Below, piece after piece: positions 11,393 through 24,065 of a DNA stretch of 64,000 bases; positions within the stretch are counted from its first letter, which is position 1; each line of letters opens with the position of its first letter. The notes below the pieces were generated by a model that was given only the letters and a program-made list of their open reading frames with translations, was not told the origin of the DNA and made no database searches. The position numbers were made by a program, and so were the translations under genes. Origin of the DNA: Notolepis coatsorum (taxonomy: Eukaryota; Chordata; Actinopteri; Aulopiformes; Paralepididae); assembly GCA_963971535.1 (NCBI GenBank), contig OZ020590.1, positions 150,620,918 to 150,684,917 on the forward strand, written 5' to 3'.

Positions 11393-12122
11393 ATGAATGA
11401 ATGAATGAATGAATGAATGAATGAATGATCATTGCATTTATATAGCGATTTTCTAGATGCTCAAAGCGCTTTACAATGTAGGGTGGAAATTGCCTCCTTC
11501 ACCACCACTGTTTAGCAGCCAACCTTGTGCCACACAGGCTCAATGGCTGCCATACACTGGCAACCAGGCACACATCACACTACACCAGTGGTTCCCAAAG
11601 TCGGGGTCGCGACCCAAAGGTGGGCCGCAAGCAGCCACGGGAGGGCCGCGAGATGATAAAAAAAAAAAAAAAAAGAAAACTACTTATTTCAACGAACATT
11701 TCAAACTAAATAACAGATTATGCACATAAAACGCTGAAAACAACCGAAGCAACAATAGTATTTTAATGAGGCTATTATTATTATCATTATTATTTTGCAA
11801 CAAGTTAGCCCTCTCATAAATAGCACATATAAATGAATAACTAACTTGAACTAACTTAATAGGATTGAAGTGATATTTGGCTTAAAAAATCGGTCACCTG
11901 GCAAAAAAAATTAAAAAATAAAGCCTGACAATGTGCATTGGGCCGCGGCTCTCTGACGCCTTATTTTCTGGGTCCCGGCCTGAAAAGTTTGGGAACCCCT
12001 GAACGGAGTGCTCCCTGTTGGACAACAACACCACATTCCGACAACGGCCTTGACCCGGGGCTCGAACCGGTGATCTTGCGATCATGAGTCCAGAGCTCTA
12101 CTCATGTAGTCACACTGCCAGA
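11393..12122 (-). mobile_element. tRNA-headed SINE, minus strand, split by a MITE
   Basis: On the minus strand the element starts near 12,122 with a tRNA-like head: an A-box-like GTGTGACTACATGAGTAGAGC region and B-box GGTTCGAGCCC. It ends with a LINE-type tail (AAAGCGCTTTGAGCATCTAG) and a (TTCA)n run at 11,393-11,430. Insertion 11,586-12,000 divides it. It is not a functional tRNA: the cloverleaf is not intact and a body follows. Confidence 0.6.
11586..12000. mobile_element. hAT-type MITE
   Basis: The ends are CAGTGGTTCCCAAAG on the left and TTTGGGAACCCCTG on the right, which are inverted and of the Charlie-like hAT type. It lies within the tRNA SINE. Target duplications have decayed and are not clear. 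The interior has an A-rich tract near 11,658 and no transposase. Confidence 0.65.
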
Positions 12123-12322
12123 CATGGTACCATACCTACTGTACCTACTGTATGGTACCATCGTCCGTTACTCTTAGGTAAAGAGGCAGCACACGCAGGT
12201 CTTCGGGACAGAGTTGACTAATCGCAATATCTCCTGGTTCCTCTGCATTGCGGTTTGACTTTTATTTTGCCTTTTAGCCTCCAAAAGGTGGAGGCCCACT
12301 GTTGTTTTAACCCGTATCAAAA

Positions 12323-12944
12323 TCATGTCCCCTATCAAAAACATGTCCCATATCAAAATCATGTCCCATATCAAAATCATGTCCCATATCAAAATCATGT
12401 CCCATAATAAAAACATGTCCCATATCACAAACATGTCCCATATCAAAAACATGTCCCATATCAAAATCATAAACATGTCCCATATCACAAACATGTCCCA
12501 TATCAAAAACATGTCCCATATCAAAATCATAAACATGTCCCATATCAAAAACATGTCCCATATCAAAAACATGTCCCATATCAAAATCATAAACATGTCC
12601 CATATCAAAAACATGTCCCATATCAAAATCATGTCCCATATCAAAAACATGTCCCATAATAAAAACATGTCCCATATCAAAAACATGTCCCATATCAAAA
12701 TCATGTCCCATATCAAAAACATGTCCCATAATAAAAACATGTCCCATATCACAAACATGTCCCATATCAAAAACATGTCCCATATCAAAATCATGTCCCA
12801 TATCACAAACATGTCCCATATCAAAAACATGTCCCAAAACATGTCCCATATCAAAAACATGCCCCATATCAAAATCATGTCCCACAATAAAAACATGTCC
12901 CATATCACAAACATGTCCCATATCAAAAACATGTCTCGTATGTA
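12323..12944. repeat. 18-bp minisatellite (ATGTCCCATATCAAAAAC)n
   Basis: About 34 units with recurring variants (AAAATC, ACAAAC, ATAAAAAC and a longer form inserting ATCATAA). Because the unit is a multiple of three, it reads open in several frames on both strands (MSHIKN, MGHVFD, FLIWDM). These frames have no family support and are artefacts. Confidence 0.97.
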
Positions 12945-13061
12945 AACATTCCCCCTAAAAGATTATTGATTAATTAATTTATCATTTAAAAAATGTTGGC
13001 AGGTCCAAAATGACTGTTGTTGTTTACATGTTGCGTGCATGTATCCCCTCCCTACTTCCTA

Positions 13062-13322
13062 TTGGGGTGACAGTGGGTAAGGAGGTAGAGCAGTCATCTG
13101 GTAATCGGAAGGTTCCCAGTTTGATTCCCGCTCCTCCCGCCAGCGCGTCGAAGCGTCCTTGAGCAAGACACTTAACCCCTAACTCCTCCCGATGAGCAGG
13201 TTGGCACCTTGGTGCATGGTTGCCTCTGCCATCGGTGTGTGTGTGAGTGAATGGGTGAATGTGAGGCATAAATTGTAAAGCTCTTTCAATAAAAGCACTA
13301 TACAAATGCACCATTTACCATT
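13062..13322 (+). mobile_element. tRNA-derived SINE with LINE-shared tail
   Basis: The 5' head (GGTGACAGTGGGTAAGGAGG, GTAGAGCAGTC, then GTTTGATTCCC as a B-box) is tRNA-like. The second half (GATGAGCAGGTTGGCACCTT through TTGTAAAGC and an ATTTACC tail) matches the 3' UTR of the Rex1-like LINE at 6215-6390. This SINE is therefore probably mobilised by that LINE. Confidence 0.75.
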
Positions 13323-13446
13323 TATGGCCCCACGGTTATCAGGGAACATTCTTTGCAGGGAAAATAATGATGTGTTGTAACAGAAGTATTCAAACTCGAT
13401 CGGAATCAAAGTATTTGACTTAGGCTCCTCACAGTTTTTCACATTA

Positions 13447-13955
13447 GGATTAAGGCCCTCGACCTAGCATACCGTGCAGCAAAGGGAACTGCTCCCGCCT
13501 ACCTCCGGTCAATGGTCTCTAACTACACACCCTCAAGACCCCTACGCTCTGCATCTTCTGGCCGCCTCAGACCTACTCCTATCCGAGCGCCGGGAGGGTC
13601 ACCAAAGAGAAGCCGCCTATTCTCAGTCCTTGCCCCACAATGGTGGAATGAACTACCCACCCCAGTTAGGACAGCCGAATCCCGTCCAATCTTTCGCCGT
13701 CGACTAAAGACGCACTTCTTCAACCATTATCTGAAATAATAATTAAAAAAATTTAAATAAATCTAACCCTAACTAACCTTACTGTCATCATGCACTTGTC
13801 CTAATAAACTAACCTACACTGTAACACTCAACACCTTGATGAATATTGTTACTCAGCTGATAGAGTTGTACCCTTCCTGATGACCTGTCGTACAGAACTT
13901 GTAAGTCGCTTTGGATAAAGCGTCAGCTAAATGACTAAATGTAAATGTAAATGTA
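13447..13955 (+). mobile_element. L2/Rex1-group LINE 3' end
   Basis: The frame at 13,512-13,739 encodes the C-terminal tail of a LINE reverse transcriptase (SRLFSVLAPQWWNELP, then RRRLKTHFFNHYLK). It is followed by a 3' UTR ending TTGTAAGTCGCTTTGGATAA and (ATGTAA)n. This is a 5'-truncated, non-coding copy. The same 3' tail appears inverted near 32,543 and 45,745. Confidence 0.8.
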
Positions 13956-14303
13956 ATATCCCAATAGGCTCTGTTTACGGTTTCATTCAGTTTAAAAATA
14001 GGCAGTAATAAAAACAATAGAATGTAAATTAGATACAAAAGTGCGGTTTGATTCTTGTTTATAATCAGACATAGAATGAATTGAACCTAATCTCTTACAT
14101 TAGTTAGTTAGAACGGGTCCCTCAACTTTTAACCTCCTCCCAGGCAACTTGAATTATGTATCATCCCCCTGCCAGGAGTACAGAAGGTTTACAGCAGGGG
14201 TCTCAAACTCAATTTACCTGGGGGCCGCTGGAGGTAGAGTCTGGGTGAGGCTGGGCCGCATCAAATATAAAAAAAAAAATAAAAAAAAAATAAGGGTTTC
14301 AAG

Positions 14304-14696
14304 TAGGGATGTCCGATATTATCGGCCTACCGATATTATCGGCCGATATCGGCATTAAAATGTGATATCGGAAAATATCGGGATCGGTTTTCAAAAAATA
14401 TATATATAATTTTAATTTTAATTTCTTCTTTTTTTTTTACATTTCTATAACCTTTATTTACCCAGACAAGCAAGTAAGAACAAATTCTGATTTTATTTAT
14501 TGTCAAAAGTATGCATAATGTTGTGTTAATTCCACAACAAGAGATATGTAATGTTAATTGCCTGAAATGATTCCTTTTTTTGGGGGGGGGGAAACCCTGC
14601 ATATATCGGTATCGGTTGATATCGGTATCGGAAATTAAGAGTTGGACAATATCGGTATATCGGTATCGGTAAAAAAGCCAATATCGAGCATCCCTA
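14304..14696. mobile_element. hAT MITE nested in the hAT element
   Basis: The ends are TAGGGATGTCCGATATTATC and ...ATATCGAGCATCCCTA. The 8-bp duplication GTTTCAAG is at 14,296-14,303 and 14,697-14,704. The sister hAT copy at about 26,430 has a single GTTTCAAG at this place, which is a clean empty site. Confidence 0.85.
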
Positions 14697-14817
14697 GTTT
14701 CAAGTATTCCAAAAAAAGGTACAACTGATCCAATCTTCTCAATCTTTAGCAACAACCTTTCAGAACATGAACAGTTCTTCAGAACATGAACGATTCTTCA
14801 GAACATAGGCTTCTCTT

Positions 14818-15017
14818 ACCTACTCCTTGCTGCCAGAGACTTGGCAGCGCTTCCTCTTATGTCTTCCCCCCTTGTGTGTCCTCTCAGGTTTGTCAGGCGC
14901 AATACATCTTCAACAAGCTACCCCTTTGCCTCATCATAAAACCTCACAAACACCAGCAACTGAGCATTCTCAGTGGTGTCAGTGGACTCATCCACAGCTA
15001 TGGAAATGCGCTGTGCA
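14818..15017 (-). pseudogene. hAT transposase fragment
   Basis: The minus-strand translation includes AVDESTDTTENAQLLVF, a signature of hAT transposases of the ZBED/Charlie type, followed by VEDVLRLTNLRGHTRG. An in-frame stop lies between these parts. A matching fragment occurs at 26,565-26,765. This identifies the enclosing element as hAT and shows that its own transposase is dead. Confidence 0.75.
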
Positions 15018-15240
15018 TTTTTTTATTCTATCACAAAGCTGTTTATTCAAATCACCAGCCAATATTTCAGTTATTCTGGTTGCTGTGCTGAGGGGTGTAG
15101 AGGAGCCAAAGCTATATATTTAGGTTATTGTATTATATGAATGTTTATATGTTTATTTTTATAACCTTTACATTGAAACGGCATTAGGAATATTGATTGG
15201 ATTTAGATAAAGTCATTGAACCGTCTTATTTGTCATAATA

Positions 15241-15580
15241 GAACATTCTAGAACATTTGTGATGTCACAGTATGATGTCATAATCAAACATTCTAGAACA
15301 TTTGTGATGTCACAGTATGATGTCATAATCAAACATTCTAGAACATTTTGTGATGTCACAGTATGATGTCATAATCAAACATTCTAGAACATTTGTGATG
15401 TCACAGTATGATGTCATAACCAAACATTCTAGAACATTTGTGATGTCAAAGTATGATGTCATAATCAAACATTCTAGAACATTTTGTGATGTCACAGTAT
15501 GATGTCATAATCAAACATTCTAGAACATTTGTGATGTCACAGTATGATGTCATAACCAAACATTCTAGAACATTTGTGTA
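15241..15580. repeat. 45-bp minisatellite with heat-shock-element-like cores
   Basis: About 7.5 copies of a 45-46 bp unit containing ATTCTAGAACATTTGTGATG and TGATGTCAT. The first unit contains GAAcaTTCtaGAA (15,241-15,253), three perfect alternating heat-shock-element pentamers; other units keep TTCTAGAA. Each unit also holds two TGATGTCA motifs, one base away from the CRE consensus TGACGTCA. The same array occurs at 34,831, 37,821, 42,684, 56,697 and 61,590. Regulatory activity is only inferred. Confidence 0.85.
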
Positions 15581-17431
15581 TCTATATATATTCAACAATT
15601 CAGGCGATGATCAGGTCAACAATTGATTATGGTTGTTATGTGTACGGCTCTGCGGCCAAGTCTAATTTGCGAAAGCTGGATGTGCTTCAGTGCAAGGCTT
15701 TGAGAATCTGCTGTGGAGCTTTTAAGACCACCCCTGCTTCAGCACTATTGGTGGAAATGGGGGAGTTGCCCCTAAACCTGAGGAGAGTAAAGTTAGGGCT
15801 ACAGTACTGGGCAAAATTGAGTGGGACAAGTCTGTCCTTCCCAGCTAGGTGTTTACTTTCAGGAGATGGGGATAAGTATAAACCTTTTTTGGCCAGTATT
15901 GATCAGTGGGCCAGGAAGTTGAGACTGCATCAGGGGGGAGTGGCGGAGCATACTCGGTGGCTATCAGTGCCATTTTGGCTATTGCCTGATCGAGTCATTG
16001 AACTTAGGTTCTTGAAGGAGGAGGATAAGGGCGAGATTGTGGAGGAAATAGAGAGGTTCCTTCTGGAATCAGGGGCTCTGGAGGTGTACACTGATGGCTC
16101 TGTGGACCCTGAAAGTGGGAGAGCAGGATTGGGTGGTGGGTGCCTTGGTTAGGGATCGGTAAGGGACAAAGAATATCCGATGGCAGCTCAGTATTTGTGA
16201 CAGAGTTGCTTGCCATCCTCTGGGCATTGTGGTGGGTGGAGGAAGTGGGACCAAGCCAGGTGATTATATGCTCTGACTCGGCTGCTGCACTGATGGCTCT
16301 GAGTGCAGGTGGGTCTAAAGCTCGCCCTGATCTCATTCAGGAAATAATGTTGGTTTTATATAGGATTGCGAAGGCAGGCTGGTCAGTGGAGTTTTGTTGG
16401 GTCCCGGGACACGCTGGGATTGCGGGGAATGAGATGGCTGACTCCCTTGCCAAACAGAGCCTGGGAAGGGAGGAAGAGATAGGTATTTCAATGGGAAGAG
16501 TAGAACTCAGAGATAAGATAAAGAAAGGAGTTGAGGCTGAGTGGCAGGATGAGTGGGAAAGGGGGACCAAGGGAAGGCACTATTTCTCTCTGCAGCCTCG
16601 GGTCAAGATCAAGGTGGAGGGATATGGGTCAAGGAGTGATAGGGTGAAGATGTGTAGACTGAGGCTGGGGCACTGTGGGTTGAACAGTAGCTTGTTCATT
16701 GTGGGCAAACATCCAGATGGGGTGTGTGAATGTGGAGAGACTGAAACTGTCGGGCATGTCTTCCTAAAATGTGAAAGGTATAGGAAAGAGAGGGAAATCT
16801 TTTATAAAAGTCTGGTAGAGCTGGGAGTATCTTCCTTCTCTCTTAAATCATTCTTTGGCATGGATAATGAGAACCACCAGTTGATCACAGAGGCAGTGCT
16901 GACATTTCTGCATGCTTCAGAGTTGTACCAGAGGATATAGCGTTAGTGTATGTATTAGTATTGGACAGGCAAGAGGAGCAGAGAAGAAGGAGAAAGTGTG
17001 AGTTGAAGAGGCCTAAAGATGGAACACCACTAGTGTAGTATAAGAAATGAGGAGGGAAGAAATACGCCAAGAAAGAAGAAGAAGAAGAAGAAGAAGAAGA
17101 GATCATCAAAAGAAGTGCGGAGGGCAGTAATACGCCACGATGCGTCTACTCTGCCGGAAATTCAAAAGAAGAAGAAGAAGAAGAAGTGATCAGGGGAAGA
17201 AGAAGGATTCTGGTGGCGATGAGAGGAGATGATGTTTGTATTGTGATTGTATGACAAGAGGAGCAGAGAAGAAGGAGACAGAGACGATAGAAATGTGTTT
17301 TGAAGATGAGAAGAAGAAGAGGAGTGTAAACTTTCTCAAGGGTGGGCGAAGCAAGAATTGTGGAGGGCAGTAATACGCCACGATGCGTCTACACTGCCGG
17401 AAATTCAAATAAGAAGAAGAAGAAGAAGAGC
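15581..17431 (+). mobile_element. I-clade (Nimb-like) LINE, 5'-deleted
   Basis: Holds the last part of the reverse transcriptase, an RNase H domain, a C-terminal zinc-finger-like segment and a 3' UTR ending in (GAA)n. The 3' end appears reiterated: the motif GGCAGTAATACGCCACGATG followed by GAA repeats occurs at about 17,126-17,187 and 17,368-17,428. The last GAA run abuts the shared SRP54 5' leader at 17,433. The same left flank (TATCTATATATATTCAAC) precedes the LINE ORF1 at 43,876, so the 5' part was probably lost by internal deletion. Confidence 0.75.
15601..16940 (+). pseudogene. I-clade LINE ORF2, RT C-terminus plus RNase H
   Basis: The first frame (to 16,152) gives the RT tail and the first RNase H residue region (VYTDGSVD). 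The second frame (from about 16,140) continues with ELLAILWALWWVEEV, IICSDSAAALMAL and WVPGHAGIAGNEMADSLAKQ. Together these supply the D-E-D-D catalytic positions of RNase H. A frameshift near 16,140 separates them. A CECG...H...C segment near the end is typical of the I-clade C-terminus. RNase H in ORF2 places it in the I group and separates it from the L1-like element elsewhere in the window. Confidence 0.85.
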
Positions 17432-17432
17432 T

Positions 17433-19181
<1,749 letters not shown>

Positions 19182-19560
19182 ACACAGTCGCACACAAGAC
19201 ACACACGCATACACACACTAACCAGCCTTATTACGTGCTACATGCACATGTCATTCTATTTTTTTTGGCCTTTAATATAATTCTTTAACTTCCTTGTGTA
19301 TAAGATTATGCAGAGGCTTATTTTCTTGTCTGGATTCAGAGATCTGTGATTTTACACTAATCGTAGAAGAGGAGAGCCCATTCCTTTTCAAATATGTAAA
19401 TGACAAAAAAAAAAGATTTTGTTTGACTTTTTTGTTTGTTCTTTGTTATTTAAAATGTTTTATATACATTTATTATTTGAACGGCTTAAGGCTATAATGT
19501 ACTTGATGTTTGTTTGTTATGTTGCATATTTGAAATAAACTTCAATCAAATCAAATACAT
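19182..19560 (+). other. 3' UTR-like region of SRP54 copy A
   Basis: Contains a CA-rich stretch just after the stop and an AATAAA signal at about 19,533 (GAAATAAACTTC). Copies B and C share it up to TTCTATT (about 19,259) and again in patches (CTTTAACTTCCTTGTGTAT and TGCAGAGGCTTATTTTCTTG), separated by insertions. No poly(A) tail or flanking duplication of the original retroposition is visible. Confidence 0.6.
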
Positions 19561-20482
19561 TAGTTTATATGTATGCATCAGAGAATGGCTTCTTGTGTTT
19601 AGCCAACACCCATGCCACTGAGTGAGGACTTGGTTGCTTTTTCTCGTTGTGACATAGATTTAACAATAATTCTGCTTGCAGCTTGATATGATGATTTCAT
19701 TCCATTTATTTTTGTGGTTCTTAGCACTGCATTTTAAAGAAAGGTTGCATCAAAATAACTGTTTTGTTTCGTAGTGGCGTTTCAAATTGCCACTCTTCAC
19801 AAGAGCTACCGTTTCTTGGCATAATTAGGCACATTGGTTTGGTGCTGGGAGGATGAACGCATATTTTTCAGTCCATTCACCTTTGAATTGCAGCGATTTT
19901 CACTGTCGACTGGCCATCTTTGAACATGCCATATTTTTCTACTAGCTGCCTGCTGGCGAAACTAGGCTACTAGCTACAGTACAGTACCTGCAGATTAGAT
20001 TACCTGTAGATGCGCTGTCAACTCTCGCTCTGACTCGGACCCATTGAAAGAGACGACACGCATTCCGTGAAGACCCGCCCTACTCTGCCTCTGATTCACT
20101 GTGGGTGGGGGGGGGGGGGGGAAACGCTGACGGGACGCTGAATGTGATTGGACCAAAGCAGAATAGACAGACACAGACAGTGGAGCAGTGCAGCCGGACA
20201 TGCAGAGCACTGCTTGCAGAGGAGATAGCGGAGAATTTTGAGGATGCCTGCCATATATTTTCCTTCCACTTGGTATCACTCCGGAATCACGTTTCTGTCA
20301 TGAGCCTGTGCTATGGTAGCCTACAAGTGATAAAATAAATAAAATGTCCAACTCGCGCAACGACTCGGCAAAAAGTTGCGTGCGGGCCGCACTAACACTA
20401 AACTTTGATGTCAAGTAGGGGGCCACAAAATATCATCCAGCGGGCCGCAATTGGCCCGCGGGCCGCAAGTTTGAGACCCGTG
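19561..20482. other. Right interior and end of the hAT element
   Basis: No coding sequence. A stretch at about 20,068-20,180 (GAAGACCCGCCCTACTCTGC and ATGTGATTGGACCAAAGCAG) also occurs at 35,070-35,145 inside a different DNA element, so one of them is nested or both share a mobile fragment. The terminal 40 bases are rich in GGCCCGCGGGCC before the inverted end. Confidence 0.55.
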
Positions 20483-20490
20483 GTTTACAG

Positions 20491-21248
20491 GGAGGAACGT
20501 GGCATAATTTAGCGCAGATCAGCCGCTCGTATTCCGCTCGTCTCTCTTGGCCCGCGTACAAACAACAGGTCTGCTTCCCGCTCTGCGCCGCTGGAACACC
20601 CTCACAGCTGCTCTTCTGATCTCTGAAGGATTGGCAGCGGTGTGTGCGCCGGTCGAGAGACATTGATCGGTGCATTCATGGTACATTCATCCTAATGTGC
20701 ATCGACAGGACCCTCCCTGCCCCACGGCAAGCTATGAAAGGATCTCACTGGGGGCGGGACGTTCCTGGCTGTTGATCCTATATGGTCCGCTCACTCAGAG
20801 AGCATCTCCCTGGGACCAGTACACTCCTAGCTGTTGATCCTATGGTCTGCGCACTCTGAGAGCTAACGCCATTGCTTAGATTCACAATCTATTGACAAGT
20901 ACAGGACAACGAAAAGAGGTTTGGCATCCAACCAGAGTGCAAATGTAACAGTAAAGTACAGTGCATACAGTCAGAATATCAGTGGCTCTTTGGGATATGC
21001 AGTGTTTTTTGGTGTGCCGGAAGCATTGAACAATCGCTACTGTCGTCAGATTTATACTTCTAATCTAATTCCTTTCATTGACTGGGGAATAATAATAATA
21101 ATAATAATAACGTCATATTTCTCTCTGGTACCTGAATGTACACTTTCATCACACTGTATTGAACTCATAAAAAGCAGCTACTTGTGTGTTGCATGCTGAG
21201 CTGAGAGGATTGAATAATTGTCCTCTAATAGGAATTATGTCTTTATTT
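20491..21248. other. Flanking DNA without supported feature
   Basis: A duplicated short motif (CCTGGCTGTTGATCCTATATG at 20,764 and CTAGCTGTTGATCCTATGG at 20,828) and an (AAT)n run at 21,089-21,108. No gene. Confidence 0.5.
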
Positions 21249-21725
<477 letters not shown>

Positions 21726-21809
21726 ATTTATTTGTATCTCATAGACAACAGTAGGCATACAGCAATAACTACCAATGAACTTCCAACACTTCTGCAACAA
21801 CAATAATAC

Positions 21810-21950
<141 letters not shown>

Positions 21951-22204
21951 AAGGAATTCACACACTGTTACAATTGCACTTTAACAGGACTAACAGACAA
22001 GAATGTGTTAATTTGTCTTGACATGATCCATCTAATATTGCACTTGGACAGATACAGTATAAAGCAAATTGCATCAAATGAGGAATTATACTGTGTATTC
22101 TCAGCCTTCTCGTGTTTCTCATCATGGCTTTTCCACAGATTGTTTTGGTTGTCCTAACCGTTCAACTTTAATGCATGAACATGGACAAGCAAACAAGAAG
22201 GGAG

Positions 22205-22330
22205 CATGATTAGTACTTAATGCTAGAGCGACCACCCTTAACATACACATAATGCTAGAGCGACCAAACTTAACATACACATAATGCTAGAGCGACCAAA
22301 CTGAACCCTTTCACTACCACACTACCAAAG
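22205..22330. repeat. Short tandem repeat of about 32 bp
   Basis: AATGCTAGAGCGACCAAACTTAACATACACAT-type units occur about three times, leading into the palindrome at 22,332. Confidence 0.7.
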
Positions 22331-22331
22331 G

Positions 22332-22455
22332 GTTAACCCTTTCACTGTGACACTACAGAAGGTTAACCTTTCACTACCACACTACAGACGGTTAACCGTC
22401 TGTAGTGTGGTAGTGAAAGGTTAACCTTCTGTAGTGTGGTTGTGAAAGGGTTAAC
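22332..22455. repeat. 124-bp palindrome
   Basis: Two 62-base arms pair around the centre GGTT|AACC (22,393/22,394) with only a few mismatches near the outer ends. The arms contain CTTTCACTACCACACTACAG. Related single-arm copies lie at 22,711-22,773. Read as RNA or extruded DNA this gives a long hairpin. No coding. Confidence 0.9.
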
Positions 22456-23142
22456 ATACACATTTGTGAGTGACCAGTGTTGCAGGCCACATTAGGTTGC
22501 ACTCTATAGCGCCACCATCAGGACAATGTGGCGATCTGTCAAACGCATGCGTCTCAGGCACCTACCATAGAGTTACAGGACTTGCACGGCAGGGCTCTAT
22601 GTTTTCAGATGTTTTGCAAAGTGTTACATCATTAGATTACATCATATATTCTCCCCACGCTCTGACCCCGCGTGAAGCTATATTTATAGTTGTAGTCAAA
22701 GCTGTACTTTAACCCTTTCACTAGCACACTACCAAAGGGTTAACCCTTTCACTGTGACAATACAGAAGGTTAATGGCTGAAAATGGAGTGATATATTCAT
22801 TAGTATGTAGTATATAGTATGTTTTGACAGACAATATGGCGCATTGCCACAGCTATATTGGCCACAGTTGAACCTGTTGTTCGTGATGTCTACGCTCAAA
22901 ATGCTAAGAATATTGTTATCAGTTGGTTTGTGTTGGTAGTACCTTAGTAGCCTGTAGCCTTAGAAAAGCAAAGTGAAAAATAATATGGCACTATCGTATT
23001 GTGAAGATGTGTAGAAACAAATCTTTATTTCTTTATTTTTTCGCTTTTTTTTAATTGTGTTAGACAAGAGGCTACTTTTCAACAGTTTTTCAACTGTCTG
23101 TTTGACAGACAGACATGATAGTATATGACAAGTATATAAAAC
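22456..23142. other. Unannotated with scattered palindrome-arm copies
   Basis: Apart from the arm-like TTAACCCTTTCACT... segments near 22,711-22,773, no feature is supported. Confidence 0.5.
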
Positions 23143-23720
23143 ATGAACAAGACATTTAGCAGACAAGACACAATTATATACAAGACATTTAGCAGACAAG
23201 ACACAGTTATAAACAAGACATGTAGAAGACAAGACACAGTTATAAACAAGACATTTAGCAGACAAGACACAGTTATAAACAAGACATTTAGAAGACAAGA
23301 CACAGTTATAAACAAGACATGTAGAAGACAAGACACAGTTATAAACAAGACATTTAGCAGACAAGACACAGTTATAAACAAGACATTTAGCAGACAAGAC
23401 ACAGTTATAAACAAGACATTTAGCAGACAAGACACAGTTATAAACAAGACATTTAGCAGACAAGACACAGTTATAAACAAGACATTTAGCAGACAAGACA
23501 CAGTTATAAACAAGACATTTAGCAGACAAGACACAGTTATAAACAAGACATTTAGCAGACAAGACACAGTTATAAACAAGACATTTAGCAGACAAGACAC
23601 AGTTATAAACAATACGTTTAGCAGGCAAGATAGTTATAAACAAGACATTTAGCAGGCAAGATAGTTATAAACAAGACATTTAGCAGACAAGACAGACACA
23701 AGTATAAACAAGACCTAAGC
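23143..23720. repeat. 33-bp minisatellite
   Basis: Roughly 15 units of AAGACATTTAGCAGACAAGA plus CACAGTTATAAAC (33 bp), with GTAGAAG variants and decayed shorter units at the right. The unit is divisible by three, so frames stay open on both strands (NKTFSRQDTVI). No protein family is apparent. Confidence 0.95.
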
Positions 23721-24047
23721 ATTTAGCAGACAAAACACAAGTATAAACAAAACATAATAAGCACCATCAGACAAAAGATATCTTGTGATGATATTTTGTC
23801 CATATCGCCCACCACTATTTCCAAGCATAACAACTCTGTGACTAAACCAGTGTGAATACAGTGAATGGATTACAGACCTCATTAGCACATCATCCACACC
23901 TGGGGGGAGGGCATATGGAAAGACAGCTGCACACAGGAAACACTGTCCTTGATGGGCAGAGAAGGCTTTATCCCAATCAGAGATCTGGGACCTGAGAAGG
24001 ACACTAGGCAGGAAAGATGATAAATTCTCACCAAGCTACTGGCAATT
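23721..24047. other. No feature recognised
   Basis: Mixed DNA between the minisatellite and a SINE. No frame or repeat boundary is supported. Confidence 0.5.
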
Positions 24048-24065
24048 ATAAGTGTGTGTGTTTTC

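Noticed and set aside
22332-22455. Transcription terminator
   Set aside because: A hairpin of this size in a vertebrate intergenic repeat field is not a bacterial-type terminator, and no gene ends there.
23143-23720. CRISPR-like array of 33-bp repeats
   Set aside because: Units are directly contiguous without unique spacers and the context is a vertebrate genome. It is a minisatellite, as are the 18-bp and 45-bp arrays.
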